Positions 6,921-15,884 of a DNA stretch of 27,406 nucleotides are shown here, in pieces. Positions within the stretch are counted from its first letter, which is position 1; each line of letters opens with the position of its first letter. The notes under the pieces are model-generated. The model did not search any database and was not told the DNA's origin. It saw only the letters and a list, made by a program, of their open reading frames with translations. The position numbers and the translations under genes were made by a program. This DNA is from Flavobacteriaceae bacterium (lineage in GTDB: Bacteria; Bacteroidota; Bacteroidia; Flavobacteriales; Flavobacteriaceae): contig JAQWON010000128.1 in NCBI GenBank assembly GCA_029245825.1, forward strand, positions 1-27,406. The letters are read 5' to 3'.

Positions 6921-8717
6921 ATGGATAAAATTCGGAATTTTTGTATCATAGCCCATATTGATCACGGAAAGAGTACTCTTGCAGATAGACTTTTAGACTA
7001 TACAGGAACTATTCCCGACCGGCAAAAACAAGATCAACTGCTTGATGATATGGATTTAGAAAGAGAAAGAGGGATTACAATTAAATCACATGCTATCCAA
7101 ATGCGACATCAAGTTAATAATGAAAATTATGTTCTAAATCTGATTGATACACCTGGCCATGTTGATTTTTCTTATGAAGTCTCAAGATCCATTGCTGCTT
7201 GTGAAGGGGCTCTTCTTGTTGTAGATGCTTCACAAAGTGTACAGGCTCAAACTATCTCAAATTTATTTCTTGCGCTTGAAAATGATTTGCAAATAATCCC
7301 TATTTTAAATAAAATTGATCTCCCTTCAGCTAATCCTGAAGAGGTAAAAGATGACATCATTAATCTATTGGGTTGTCAAAGGGAAGAAATAATTTCAGCC
7401 TCAGCAAAAACTGGTGAAGGAATTCCTCAGGTCATAGAGTCTATAATTGAAAATGTTCCTGCGCCTAAAGGTGATAATAAAGCTCCGCTTCAAGCTCTGA
7501 TTTTTGATTCCGTATATAATTCATTTAGAGGAGTGGAAACCTATTTTAGGATTTTCAATGGTGAAATAAAAAAGGGAGACAGAATTCAATTTTTAGCTAC
7601 TAAAAAAAATTATTTTGCAGATGAAATTGGCACATTAAAATTAGAAAAAGAGCCAAAAAGTATTTTGTCAGCAGGCGATGTTGGATATATTATAACTGGT
7701 ATAAAAGAGGCAAAGGAAGTTAAGGTTGGAGATACGCTAACTAACTCAGACATGCCTACTTCTAAACCTATCTCTGGATTTGAAGAGGTAAAGCCTATGG
7801 TTTTTGCAGGAATTTATCCTGTTGACACTGACGATTATGAAGATCTTAGGTCCAGTATGGAAAAGTTGCAGCTAAACGATGCTTCTCTTGTCTATCAGCC
7901 TGAAAGTTCTGCTGCTTTGGGGTTTGGATTTAGATGTGGTTTTTTAGGAATGTTACATCTTGAAATTATTCAAGAGAGATTAGACAGAGAATTTGGAATG
8001 TCTGTAATAACTACAGTCCCTAATGTTTCTTATCAAGCTTACACAAAAAAAAACCCAGAACAAATTCTCCCAATAAATAATCCTTCTGACTTACCTGATA
8101 TTTCTTTTTTAGATCGTGTCGAAGAGCCATATATAAATGCTTCTATAATATCAAAATCAGATTTTGTTGGAAGCATAATGTCGTTGTGTATTGAAAAAAG
8201 AGGTGTGATTAAAAACCAAAACTACTTAACTCCCGAAAGGGTTGAATTAACATTTGAAATGCCTTTGGCCGAAATAGTTTTTGATTTTTATGATCGCTTA
8301 AAATCAATTTCTAAAGGATATGCATCATTTGACTATTCCCCTTTAGATATGAAAGAATCTAAATTAGTAAAAATAGATATCTTGCTAAACAGCGCTCCTG
8401 TAGATGCTCTTTCTGCTCTTGTGCATTCTAACAATGCCTATAGCATAGGCAAGAAGATGTGTGAAAAACTCAAAGAGCTTATACCAAGGCAACAATTTGA
8501 TATCCCGATCCAAGCAGCTATTGGAGCTAAAATAATTTCAAGGGAAACTATCAAGGCTTTAAGAAAAGACGTAACTGCAAAATGTTATGGAGGAGATATC
8601 ACAAGAAAAAGAAAACTTTTAGAAAAACAAAAAAAGGGTAAAAAGAAAATGCGTCAAGTAGGAAAAGTTGAAATACCTCAGCAGGCGTTTATGGCTGTTC
8701 TAAAATTAAATAGTTAG
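6921..8717 (+). CDS. lepA: Elongation factor 4 (LepA), translational GTPase
   Basis: 598 residues from ATG 6921, the usual length. The frame is open back to 6831, but the extra 30 residues are not part of the family, and a promoter sits within that stretch. LepA is a ribosome-bound GTPase affecting elongation and 30S biogenesis. The G-domain motifs are AHIDHGKST (11-19), RGITIKSHA, DTPGHVDF and NKID. Domain II begins near residue 185. The LepA-specific region includes the Gly-rich LGFGFRCGFLGMLHLEI segment. The unique C-terminal domain ends in DVTAKCYGGDITRKRKLLEK and VEIPQQAFMAVLK, typical of the family. Confidence 0.97.
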   Translation: MDKIRNFCIIAHIDHGKSTLADRLLDYTGTIPDRQKQDQLLDDMDLERERGITIKSHAIQMRHQVNNENYVLNLIDTPGHVDFSYEVSRSIAACEGALLVVDASQSVQAQTISNLFLALENDLQIIPILNKIDLPSANPEEVKDDIINLLGCQREEIISASAKTGEGIPQVIESIIENVPAPKGDNKAPLQALIFDSVYNSFRGVETYFRIFNGEIKKGDRIQFLATKKNYFADEIGTLKLEKEPKSILSAGDVGYIITGIKEAKEVKVGDTLTNSDMPTSKPISGFEEVKPMVFAGIYPVDTDDYEDLRSSMEKLQLNDASLVYQPESSAALGFGFRCGFLGMLHLEIIQERLDREFGMSVITTVPNVSYQAYTKKNPEQILPINNPSDLPDISFLDRVEEPYINASIISKSDFVGSIMSLCIEKRGVIKNQNYLTPERVELTFEMPLAEIVFDFYDRLKSISKGYASFDYSPLDMKESKLVKIDILLNSAPVDALSALVHSNNAYSIGKKMCEKLKELIPRQQFDIPIQAAIGAKIISRETIKALRKDVTAKCYGGDITRKRKLLEKQKKGKKKMRQVGKVEIPQQAFMAVLKLNS

Positions 8718-8786
8718 TAAATAATTTTAGCTTTTATTATTTTGCTTTTTTTAAGTTAATTTTTACCTTTTAATAAAGAATATAAT

Positions 8787-9650
8787 TTGAACTTTCAACC
8801 TTTTAAAAAGATTTTAATTGGATTTGCTTTTTCTCCAAACCTTAAAGCAAATATCTATGAGTCGCTCCGAATTTCCTCTGCCCTTAATGCAGAAATTATT
8901 TTCTTTCATGTTGGTGAAAAAACAAGTGAAAAAGCATCAACCATTGAAAATATAATAAAATCCTGTCCCCAAAAAAATAAAAACTTTTCTATCTGTTGGA
9001 AAAGCGGAAAGCCAGTTCCAATTTTAATAAAAGCGTGTTATGATCTTAAAATTGACCTTTTATTAATTGGTGCCCTAAAAAGAGAAAATGTTCTGAAATT
9101 TTACCTTGGCTCTATAGCTAGAAAAATTACAAGAAATGTTTCTTGCTCTGTTTTGCTTTTGATAAATCCTTCTTTAGAAAACCGTCTTCTTGAACATGTT
9201 GTTGTTAATGCTCTTGATAGCCCTAAAACAAAAGAAACAATTAAAATTGCTTTTTATATTTCACGTGCTTTTTTGTCTTCAAAATTAACTCTAGTTGAAG
9301 AAATCAGCAGGTCAAAAGTTGATGTGCAAGTTGATGATGACGTTACTTTAAAAAGGGCAATGCTAAAAAAAGAGCGCTTAGCGAAAGAAGAAAAAAATAG
9401 AGTAGAAGATATTATTAAAAATCTGCCAAAAGAAATTAAAGGAGAAGTTAATTGGAAAACTCAAAGTATTTTTGGAAAAAGAGGTTATTCAATAGGGCAC
9501 TATGCTAAAGTTGTTCGCGCGGATTTGTTGATAATGAATTCAGAAGAAAAATATTCTTTCATTAACAGGTTGTTCCCTAAAGATCTTGAACACATTTTGG
9601 CGGAGATACCAACAGATGTATTAATACTGAAAAATAGAAAAAATGGATAG
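8787..9650 (+). CDS. Tandem universal stress protein (UspA-like)
   Basis: About 287 residues with two Usp-like halves. The first starts FKKILIGFAFSP (compare 'kkILvplDgS') and includes the strand IIFFHVG, a DLLLIGA segment and the GSIARKITRNVSCSVLLL element, which corresponds to the 'G S v a . . v . . . a p c p V l v' region. The second half, from about residue 135, has HVVVNALDSPKTKETI, ADLLIMNSEE and AEIPTDVLILK. I see no ATG near the start; TTG 8787 is the nearest accepted codon, and an imperfect -7-like TATAATTTG overlaps it. The gene overlaps the SulP gene by 8 nt (ATGGATAG), so the two are probably translationally coupled. It may sense or tune the transporter, which is inference. Confidence 0.78.
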   Translation: MNFQPFKKILIGFAFSPNLKANIYESLRISSALNAEIIFFHVGEKTSEKASTIENIIKSCPQKNKNFSICWKSGKPVPILIKACYDLKIDLLLIGALKRENVLKFYLGSIARKITRNVSCSVLLLINPSLENRLLEHVVVNALDSPKTKETIKIAFYISRAFLSSKLTLVEEISRSKVDVQVDDDVTLKRAMLKKERLAKEEKNRVEDIIKNLPKEIKGEVNWKTQSIFGKRGYSIGHYAKVVRADLLIMNSEEKYSFINRLFPKDLEHILAEIPTDVLILKNRKNG

Positions 9651-11862
9651 CAAATCAAATCTGAAAAATTTTATTGCTTATTTACCTAGAAATATTTTTT
9701 CTGGTTTTGTTGTTTCTTTGATTGCCCTCCCTCTTGGTCTTGGTTTAGCTATCGCTTCAGGAGCCCCTCCAATGGCGGGTATAATTTCAGCTATTGTTGG
9801 AGGGTCTGTTGTTGCTCTTTTAGGGGGTTCTAATCTTACAATAACTGGTCCTGGAAATGGTTTAGTAATCGTTGTCCTTTCTGCCATATTAACACTGGGA
9901 GAGGGTGATAACTACCAGGGGTATCTTTTTACGCTTGCCGCAATAATTATTTCTGGATTAATTCTAGTCCTTTTTGGTGTTTTTCGGTTAGGGTCTTTAA
10001 GTGAATTTTTTCCTTCGTCTGCTTTACAAGGAATGCTTGCCGCTATTGGAATCGGTATTTTGGCTACTCAAGTTCATGTTATGTTTGGTTTTGCCTCTGA
10101 AAAAGGAAGTGCCCTTGAACAAATATCAACTATCCCGAAAACCATTCTATACCTTTTCGAAAATCCAACTATAAAGACTTTGTTGGGTGCTACAATTGGC
10201 TGCATAAGTTTGCTTTTCATGTTTTTTTATTCTAAAATAAGAATTCCTTTTTTTCATCTTATTCCTGCTCCGATGTGGGTGGTTATAGGGTCTATCGGAG
10301 TTGTTTACTATTATGGGGCTATTCTAAATAGTCCCGTTCCAATAAGCGAAGATCTCATGATCCGTTTGCCAGAAAATTTTTTGGGTGAATTCCCTGCTCC
10401 TAATTTTACCAAAGTTCTGAATATAGATTTTATAGGCTTTACTCTGTCTATAACTTTAGTTGCTTTTCTAGAGTCTTTACTTAGTATCAAAGCTGTAGAT
10501 AAGCTAGACCCAAAAAAGAGAAGGTCAAACATAAATAAAGATCTTCGGGCTCTTGGCTTAGCAACAATTGCAAGTGGTTTTTTAGGGGGTCTTAATGTGG
10601 TTACAGTAATAGCCCGAAGTTCTGTTAATGTAAATAATGGAGGAACTAATAGGTCTGCAAATTTCTTTCACGCCCTTTTTATGTTGCTTTTTATTTTGCT
10701 TTTTGTTTCACAGATTCAAAAAATTCCCCTCCCTGCTTTAGCTGCGATTTTAGTTTATACTGGCTATAAACTAGCTGCGCCAGAAAATTTTATCCGCATA
10801 TACAAAATTGGGAAAGAGCAAGCTTTTATTTTCCTAATTACTTTATTTGGAACTTTAGTGACAGACCTTATCACAGGTATTGCTTCCGGTGTTTTATGCA
10901 CTTTCATTGTTCACTTATTTTTGAATAAAAGTTTTGTGCTATTTAGCAGAAATTGGTTAAAGCCTAGTGTTTTAATGTTTTTAGAAGAAGAATCTGGTAA
11001 TTATTATGTTAGCGTCAAGAACTTTTGTAGTTTTTTAAACTTTTATAAGCTCAAGAAAAAACTAGATGAAATCCCAGAAACCGAGCATGCTATTGTTGAC
11101 TTTTCATTGTGTGATTTTGTTGATCATACTGTTATGGAGGGTTTGAATAATTATCGAAGAGTTTTTGCAAGCAAAGGAGGTCTTCTTGAGACTATTGGCC
11201 TAGATATTCGCTCTGCCGAAACAACCCATCCCTTTGCTGTTAGAAAAAGCTTGCCACAAAGTAATTTTTTGAATTTTAAATCCTCCCTTACAAAGAGGCA
11301 GGTAAGCCTTCAAAAATTATCTACAATTCTTGATTGGGAGTATCTTGCTCAGCCAGTTTCTGATTCTGGTGATCTGGAAAAGTTTTTGTTTTTCAAAACA
11401 AAATTAATTAACTACCAATACAACTCCCTAAAGAGTAAAAATAATATAACTTCCTTTTTTGACCTTTCTTATAGTGAGGGGGCGTTTATCGCAAAAGAGA
11501 ACTTAGAAGCAACTTTTTTAAAAATAAAATCCCCTAAAAAACTCCCTGTTTTTGTTTTAGATAAAGAAAACTTAATGTCAATTTTTTACAGTTTTTCTAG
11601 ATCTAAAGACATCAACTTTAAACAACATCCCGTCTTCTCGAACCGTTTCTTCCTCTACGGTGACGACAGAAAAGCAATAAGATCTCTTTTTTCTAAAGAT
11701 CTAATTTATTTTTTCGAAAATCAGCCAACTTACCACGTTGAATCAAACGGGAAAAGCGTTCTAATTAAAGGTGGAGATCGGCTTGCAAGTATTGAAGAAA
11801 TTAAAAAAATGCTTTCTTTTGCCGAGGGGTTGGGGGTCGTGTTGTCAAAAAAAGAGGATTAA
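9643..11862 (+). CDS. SulP-family anion transporter with STAS-like and extra C-terminal domains
   Basis: 739 residues. The membrane domain, about residues 15-425, has the SulP signatures: SLIALPLGLGLAIASGAPPM, then GSNLTITGPGNGLV, the ALQGMLAAIGIGI helix, and ALGLATIASGFLGGLNVV followed by ARSSVNVNNGGTNRSANFFH. Residues about 440-530 look like a STAS domain (VDFSLCDFVDHTVMEGLNN). A further stretch, about 560-739, is beyond the usual SulP length and ends YHVESNGKSVLIKGGDRL then IEEIKKMLSFAEGLG. I think related segments occur in other flavobacterial transporters but cannot name the domain. SulP proteins move sulfate, bicarbonate or other anions; the substrate is not determined. It overlaps the Usp gene by 8 nt. 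Confidence 0.88.
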   Translation: MDSKSNLKNFIAYLPRNIFSGFVVSLIALPLGLGLAIASGAPPMAGIISAIVGGSVVALLGGSNLTITGPGNGLVIVVLSAILTLGEGDNYQGYLFTLAAIIISGLILVLFGVFRLGSLSEFFPSSALQGMLAAIGIGILATQVHVMFGFASEKGSALEQISTIPKTILYLFENPTIKTLLGATIGCISLLFMFFYSKIRIPFFHLIPAPMWVVIGSIGVVYYYGAILNSPVPISEDLMIRLPENFLGEFPAPNFTKVLNIDFIGFTLSITLVAFLESLLSIKAVDKLDPKKRRSNINKDLRALGLATIASGFLGGLNVVTVIARSSVNVNNGGTNRSANFFHALFMLLFILLFVSQIQKIPLPALAAILVYTGYKLAAPENFIRIYKIGKEQAFIFLITLFGTLVTDLITGIASGVLCTFIVHLFLNKSFVLFSRNWLKPSVLMFLEEESGNYYVSVKNFCSFLNFYKLKKKLDEIPETEHAIVDFSLCDFVDHTVMEGLNNYRRVFASKGGLLETIGLDIRSAETTHPFAVRKSLPQSNFLNFKSSLTKRQVSLQKLSTILDWEYLAQPVSDSGDLEKFLFFKTKLINYQYNSLKSKNNITSFFDLSYSEGAFIAKENLEATFLKIKSPKKLPVFVLDKENLMSIFYSFSRSKDINFKQHPVFSNRFFLYGDDRKAIRSLFSKDLIYFFENQPTYHVESNGKSVLIKGGDRLASIEEIKKMLSFAEGLGVVLSKKED

Positions 11863-11879
11863 TTCTTGAGTAAAAAATA

Positions 11880-11887
11880 TAACTTTA
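11880..11887 (+). promoter_or_regulatory. Possible -7 box for the MBL-fold gene
   Basis: TAACTTTA matches TAnnTTT with A in place of the final G, 19 nt before ATG 11907. No -33 TTG at the right distance is seen. Confidence 0.35.
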
Positions 11888-11906
11888 CATAAAAGGGGGC
11901 GTTAAA

Positions 11907-12764
11907 ATGGTTTTATATTCTATTGAGTGTGGGAATTTTAAATTAGATGGGGGGGCAATGTTTGGAGTTGTCCCGAAGCCTCTTTGGGAAAAAACAAATC
12001 CCGCAGATTCTCAAAATAGAATAAACATGGCCACCCGGGCGCTTTTAATTGAAAACGGGAAAAAACTAATTCTTATTGATTGTGGCCTTGGAGACAAACA
12101 AAGTGAAAAGTTCTTTTCTCACTATGGAAGATGGGGCGATTTTTCGCTTGTTTCTTCCTTAAAATCTGCAGGTTTTTCTCCCGATGATATTACCGATGTA
12201 GTTTTCACCCACCTTCATTTTGACCATTGCGGAGGCGCTGTCTTTTATAATAAAAAAGGGGGGCTTGAGCCATTTTTTAAAAACGCCTCCTTTTGGTGTC
12301 ATAAAAAACATTGGGAGTGGGCAATAAATCCAAATATTAGAGAGAAGGCCTCTTTTTTAAAAGAAAACATTTTGCCTATTAAAGAAAGTGGTCAACTTAA
12401 GCTTATTGAGCAAGAGGATCGCCTTTCAACCTCGTCTGATTTGGGCTTTGATCTTTTGCTTGTCGATGGTCATACTGAGAAACAAATGCTTCCTATTGTA
12501 AATTACAAAGGTCAAACGATTGTTTTTGCAGGAGATTTAATTCCTACATTAGGACACCTACCCATTCCTTACATAATGGCGTATGATACGCGTCCATTAT
12601 TAACCCTAAAAGAAAAGGCTTTTTTATTAGACCTTGCTTGCGAAAAAAATTATTTTCTTTTTTTGGAACATGATCCCTATAACGAACTTATTACTTTAAA
12701 AAAAGGGGGGAAGGGTGTTGCTTTTGACCAAAAATATACTTTGAATTCTTTTTTTGGAGATTAA
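11907..12764 (+). CDS. Metallo-beta-lactamase-fold hydrolase
   Basis: 285 residues, no signal peptide, so probably cytoplasmic. The zinc-site motifs are complete: THLHFDHCGG (His102, His104, Asp106, His107), VDGHTEKQM (His189), FAGDLIPTLGHL (Asp210) and a late FLEHDP (near His254). The pattern is that of the broad glyoxalase II/lactonase-type group with a DxCxG strand (IDCGLG at 58-62). Members hydrolyse lactones, thioesters or phosphoesters; the substrate cannot be read from sequence. It stands alone between sulP and the M1 peptidase. A purine-rich AAAAGGGGGCG precedes the ATG and could be chance, since SD sites are rarely used in this phylum. Confidence 0.9.
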   Translation: MVLYSIECGNFKLDGGAMFGVVPKPLWEKTNPADSQNRINMATRALLIENGKKLILIDCGLGDKQSEKFFSHYGRWGDFSLVSSLKSAGFSPDDITDVVFTHLHFDHCGGAVFYNKKGGLEPFFKNASFWCHKKHWEWAINPNIREKASFLKENILPIKESGQLKLIEQEDRLSTSSDLGFDLLLVDGHTEKQMLPIVNYKGQTIVFAGDLIPTLGHLPIPYIMAYDTRPLLTLKEKAFLLDLACEKNYFLFLEHDPYNELITLKKGGKGVAFDQKYTLNSFFGD

Positions 12765-12805
12765 TTCTTTTCCTACGAAAAAGGTGTGGTTTTGCCTTTA
12801 GTTAT

Positions 12806-12813
12806 TATTTTTG
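12806..12813 (+). promoter_or_regulatory. -7 box for the M1 peptidase gene
   Basis: TATTTTTG is an exact TAnnTTTG match followed by TTTCAT and ATG 12820, a 6-nt gap. It overlaps the TTG at 12811 that would otherwise be a candidate start. Confidence 0.55.
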
Positions 12814-12819
12814 TTTCAT

Positions 12820-14652
12820 ATGGAAAGGGTTACGGGGTTTTTTTATTGGATATTGTTCTTGTTTTCACCGCTTTTGTTTTCACAAAATTACTGGCAACAA
12901 AAGGTAGATTATGAAATGTCTGTTGCCGTTGACGTGAGCTCCTTTTTGTTTTCAGGAAAGCAAAAGCTTTTGTATGCCAATAATTCTCCTGATACTATCC
13001 AAAAGGTTTTTTATCATCTTTTTTTTAATGCCTTTCAAAAAGGGAGTGAAATGGCGGTCAGAATAAAAACGGGAAAAGACAAGAATCGCAGATTTAAAAT
13101 TGATCTTGACACGTTGCTCCCAAGCGAAGAAGGCTTTTTAAAAGTTTTTAATCTAAAACAGAATGGAAAGAAAATAAAAAGTAAGGTTTCTGGAACAATC
13201 TTAGAGGTCGCTCTAAGCTCTCCTATTCCGCCAAAAAAGTCTACTTTGTTAACCCTTGATTTTAAAGGCCAGATTCCTGTTATGGTTCGCCGCGCAGGCA
13301 GGAATTCTGAAGATGGAATTGCTCTTTCTATGGCCCAATGGTTTCCTAAAATGGCTGAATATGATTACGATGGCTGGAACGCTGAGCCTTATTTAGGGAG
13401 AGAGTTTCATGGGGTTTGGGGCGATTATGATGTTAAAATATCTATTGACAAAGATTATGTTGTTGCCGCGAGCGGGTACATTCAAAATCCTGATGAAGTC
13501 GGCCATGGTTACTCCGCTTCCTCAAAAAAGAAAAAGAAAGGAAAAATAACATGGCATTTTATAGCCCCGCAAGTGCATGATTTTACTTGGGCTGCAGATC
13601 CTGATTTTATTCACGACATCTATCCGGGGCCAAACAATGTTGATCTTCATTTTTTTTATAAAAACAAAGGCAGCAACTTGCCTAACTGGAAAAACATTCA
13701 GCCAATAACCGCCGAGCTAATGGTTTTTTTTAATAAAACAATTGGGAGGTATCCATATAAAAAATATTCTGTGGTTCAGGGCGGAGACGGGGGTATGGAG
13801 TATGCTATGCTTACCCTAATTGCCAGAGATCGATCCTTTGAAGGCCTTGTTGGCGTTACATCTCATGAGCTTGCCCACTCTTGGTTCCAGCATGTTCTTG
13901 CTACAAATGAAATGAAACACGAATGGATGGATGAGGGTTTTACCTCTTATATATCCGATTTAGCTGAAAACGAGATTTTGCAAAAAAACCTTATGTTTCC
14001 TCATGCTGGTTCATATCAGGGCTACTTGCGATTGGCTCTCTCTGGGTTTGAACAGCCACAATCTACAAGCGCAAACAGATATGACTATAACATGGCTTAT
14101 GAATCAACGGCTTACAGCAAAGGGTCTGTTTTTTTGGGTCAGCTTGGGTACATTATAGGCCCAAAAAATTTAGCCAAAACAATTAAAGAATATTATAAAG
14201 AATTTAAGTTTACACACCCCCGGCCCAATGATTTTCGCCGTGTTGCTGAAAGGGTTTCTGGAATTCAGCTAAAGTGGTACCTAACAGATTGGACACAAAC
14301 AACAAACACTGTTGACTACGCTATAAAAAAAGTTGTTGGAATTGAAGATAAAACCAAAGTTTATCTAAGAAGAATGGGGTCGATGCCCATGCCTTTAGAT
14401 ATTCTTGTTTCTTTCTCTGACGGGCAAAAAAAATTGTTTTACATCCCTATCCCTTTGATGCGTGGAAAAAAACAAAACCCTTATTCCTTTAATTGGGAGG
14501 TTCTTAATGATTGGCCCTGGGCTTTTCCTGAGTTCTCTTTTATTATTAATAAAGCTGTTGATGAAATAGAGTCAATAATAATTGATCCTAGTTTCTACAT
14601 GGCCGATATTGACAGAGATAACAATGTTTATGAAGCCGCTGAAAAAGAATAA
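12820..14652 (+). CDS. Exported M1-family metallopeptidase (aminopeptidase)
   Basis: 610 residues from ATG 12820; the open frame from TTG 12811 would add three residues and put the start inside the promoter box. A signal peptide covers about residues 5-22 (FFYWILFLFSPLLFSQ). An M1 N-terminal beta domain follows, then the exopeptidase-type motif GGMEYAM (near 323-329) and the gluzincin site HELAH at 349-353 with Glu372 after 18 residues, in MKHEWMDEGFTSY. Together these are the zinc ligands and catalytic Glu of M1 peptidases. A Tyr in YESTAYSKGSVF probably corresponds to the transition-state Tyr. The role is periplasmic peptide degradation. The 3' end overlaps rnpA by 23 nt in another frame. 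Confidence 0.95.
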   Translation: MERVTGFFYWILFLFSPLLFSQNYWQQKVDYEMSVAVDVSSFLFSGKQKLLYANNSPDTIQKVFYHLFFNAFQKGSEMAVRIKTGKDKNRRFKIDLDTLLPSEEGFLKVFNLKQNGKKIKSKVSGTILEVALSSPIPPKKSTLLTLDFKGQIPVMVRRAGRNSEDGIALSMAQWFPKMAEYDYDGWNAEPYLGREFHGVWGDYDVKISIDKDYVVAASGYIQNPDEVGHGYSASSKKKKKGKITWHFIAPQVHDFTWAADPDFIHDIYPGPNNVDLHFFYKNKGSNLPNWKNIQPITAELMVFFNKTIGRYPYKKYSVVQGGDGGMEYAMLTLIARDRSFEGLVGVTSHELAHSWFQHVLATNEMKHEWMDEGFTSYISDLAENEILQKNLMFPHAGSYQGYLRLALSGFEQPQSTSANRYDYNMAYESTAYSKGSVFLGQLGYIIGPKNLAKTIKEYYKEFKFTHPRPNDFRRVAERVSGIQLKWYLTDWTQTTNTVDYAIKKVVGIEDKTKVYLRRMGSMPMPLDILVSFSDGQKKLFYIPIPLMRGKKQNPYSFNWEVLNDWPWAFPEFSFIINKAVDEIESIIIDPSFYMADIDRDNNVYEAAEKE

Positions 14653-15010
14653 TAAAAGAGTTTTTATTTTAAAAAAAAACACCTCATTCAAAAAAATTTT
14701 TTCTCTGGGTCTTTCTTTTTCTTCTGGCGATATTGTCTTAATGGCTTTGTTTCGTGCTAGGGAGCTTGGTTTGGTCAATATTGGTTTTGCTGTAGCTAGG
14801 CACCCTTCTTTTAATTCCGTAAAAAAAAATAGAATCAAACGCCTTCTTAAAGAGGCTGTGTTAAAAAATATTGGTTTTGTTAATGAAAATTTTAGTTCGG
14901 GGGATTATATTGTTCTTTATAATGGCTCTTATGTCCCTTCTTCATCAAAAGTTTCCACTGGTGTTTTGTGTGCGTTTAAAAAGCTCGCCCCTAACAAGTT
15001 AAATACATAG
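14630..15010 (+). CDS. rnpA: Ribonuclease P protein component
   Basis: 126 residues from ATG 14630 (ATG 14624 is also possible). It is the protein subunit that assists the RNase P RNA in trimming tRNA 5' ends. Family features are ILKKNTSFKKIFSLG near the N-terminus, the strand IGFAVARHPSFNSV, and the basic signature KKNRIKRLLKEA (usually RNRIKRxxRE, so Arg is replaced by Lys at the first position), then the C-terminal DYIVLYNGS strand. It starts within the M1 gene, and its end overlaps the convergent elaA by 20 nt. The usual rpmH, yidD and yidC neighbours are absent. Confidence 0.93.
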   Translation: MKPLKKNNKRVFILKKNTSFKKIFSLGLSFSSGDIVLMALFRARELGLVNIGFAVARHPSFNSVKKNRIKRLLKEAVLKNIGFVNENFSSGDYIVLYNGSYVPSSSKVSTGVLCAFKKLAPNKLNT

Positions 15011-15440
15011 AACAGTGTGGTATGCCATCTTCTAAATAAGCTTCTCCTTTATAAACAAATCCTAGTTTTTGATAAAACCTTTTAAGGTGGGATTGCGACG
15101 AAATTTTTATTTCCTTTCCGGGATAATTTTTCTTGCAAAAATTTATACTTTTCTCTACTAGAGTGTGCCCTATTTTTTTTTTCCTTTTTTCTCCGCACAC
15201 TAAAATTCTCCCTATTGATGTGTTTTTCTCGTAAAAATCTCCCTCTTTAAAAATGCGTGCGTACGCTATTATTTTATTTCCTTCTTTGCCTATAACGTGT
15301 TTTGCTATGTTGTCTTTCTTGTCCAAGTCATTGTATGGACAATTCTGCTCCACAACAAATATTTTTGCTCTTATTCTAAGGATGTCATAAAGTTCCTCTT
15401 GGCTTAATTTATTATAACTTTTGATTTGCCAATATAACAT
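14991..15440 (-). CDS. elaA: ElaA-like GNAT N-acetyltransferase
   Basis: 149 residues, a single GNAT domain. The N-terminal LYDILRIRAKIFVVEQNCPYNDLDKKD is the ElaA signature ('l.lR..VFvvEQ.cpY.e.D..D'). The acetyl-CoA region is IGRILVCGEKRKKKIGHTLV, where the usual R/Q-x-x-G-x-G/A loop is recognisable as KKKIGHTL. Near the C-terminus, FYQKLGFVYKGEAYLEDGIPHCSMYL is the classic GF.. end. The substrate is unknown. It starts 3 nt after the rpiB stop, so the two form an operon. Confidence 0.9.
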   Translation of the reverse strand: MLYWQIKSYNKLSQEELYDILRIRAKIFVVEQNCPYNDLDKKDNIAKHVIGKEGNKIIAYARIFKEGDFYEKNTSIGRILVCGEKRKKKIGHTLVEKSINFCKKNYPGKEIKISSQSHLKRFYQKLGFVYKGEAYLEDGIPHCSMYLTC

Positions 15441-15443
15441 GTT

Positions 15444-15872
15444 TTAATCAATAATTTTTTTTATTCTCCTTTCGTGGCGGCCTCCCTCAAATTCTGTTTC
15501 AATAAATGCTAAAACCATTTCCTTTGCTTTTTTCAAAGAAATAAATCTAGCAGGTAAACTTAAAATGTTTGCGTCGTTATGCTTCCTTGCTAAAATCACC
15601 ACTTCTTTGTCCCAGCATAAGGCCGCTCTTATTTTTTTCCATTTGTTTGCTGTCATTGCTGCTCCGTTTCCCGAACCACAAATTATAATACCAAATTTAG
15701 CCCCTCCTTTTTCTACTTCTTCAGCGACGGGATGAATAAAATCAGGATAATCAACACTTTCTGTTTTATCAGTCCCTTTGTCCGATATTTCATACCCCAT
15801 AGAAATTAGTTCTTTCTTTAGCTCCTTTTTTAAGTTTGTTCCTGCGTGATCGTTTCCTATAGAGATAAACAT
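15444..15872 (-). CDS. rpiB: Ribose-5-phosphate isomerase B
   Basis: 142 residues. RpiB interconverts ribose 5-phosphate and ribulose 5-phosphate in the pentose phosphate pathway. Motifs are IGNDHAG (Asp8, His9), the active-site Cys65 in IIICGSGNGAAM, HNDANILSLPARF with His98, and the C-terminal GGRHERRIKKI phosphate-binding end. The length is typical. The -7 box TAACTTTA is 4 nt before the ATG. It is the first gene of an operon with elaA, transcribed away from rnr across the AT-rich gap. Confidence 0.95.
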   Translation of the reverse strand: MFISIGNDHAGTNLKKELKKELISMGYEISDKGTDKTESVDYPDFIHPVAEEVEKGGAKFGIIICGSGNGAAMTANKWKKIRAALCWDKEVVILARKHNDANILSLPARFISLKKAKEMVLAFIETEFEGGRHERRIKKIID

Positions 15873-15876
15873 ATCA

Positions 15877-15884
15877 TAAAGTTA
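15877..15884 (-). promoter_or_regulatory. -7 box for rpiB-elaA
   Basis: TAACTTTA on the minus strand matches TAnnTTT with A in place of the final G, then TGAT and the ATG at 15872, a 4-nt gap. Confidence 0.4.

Noticed and set aside
9257..9272. TATTTCACGTGCTTTT as a third parS site
   Set aside because: Only one half matches the parS consensus; about six of sixteen bases differ.
11891..11900. AAAAGGGGGC as a Shine-Dalgarno site of the MBL gene
   Set aside because: No other gene here has such a site, and Bacteroidota rarely use SD pairing; probably chance.
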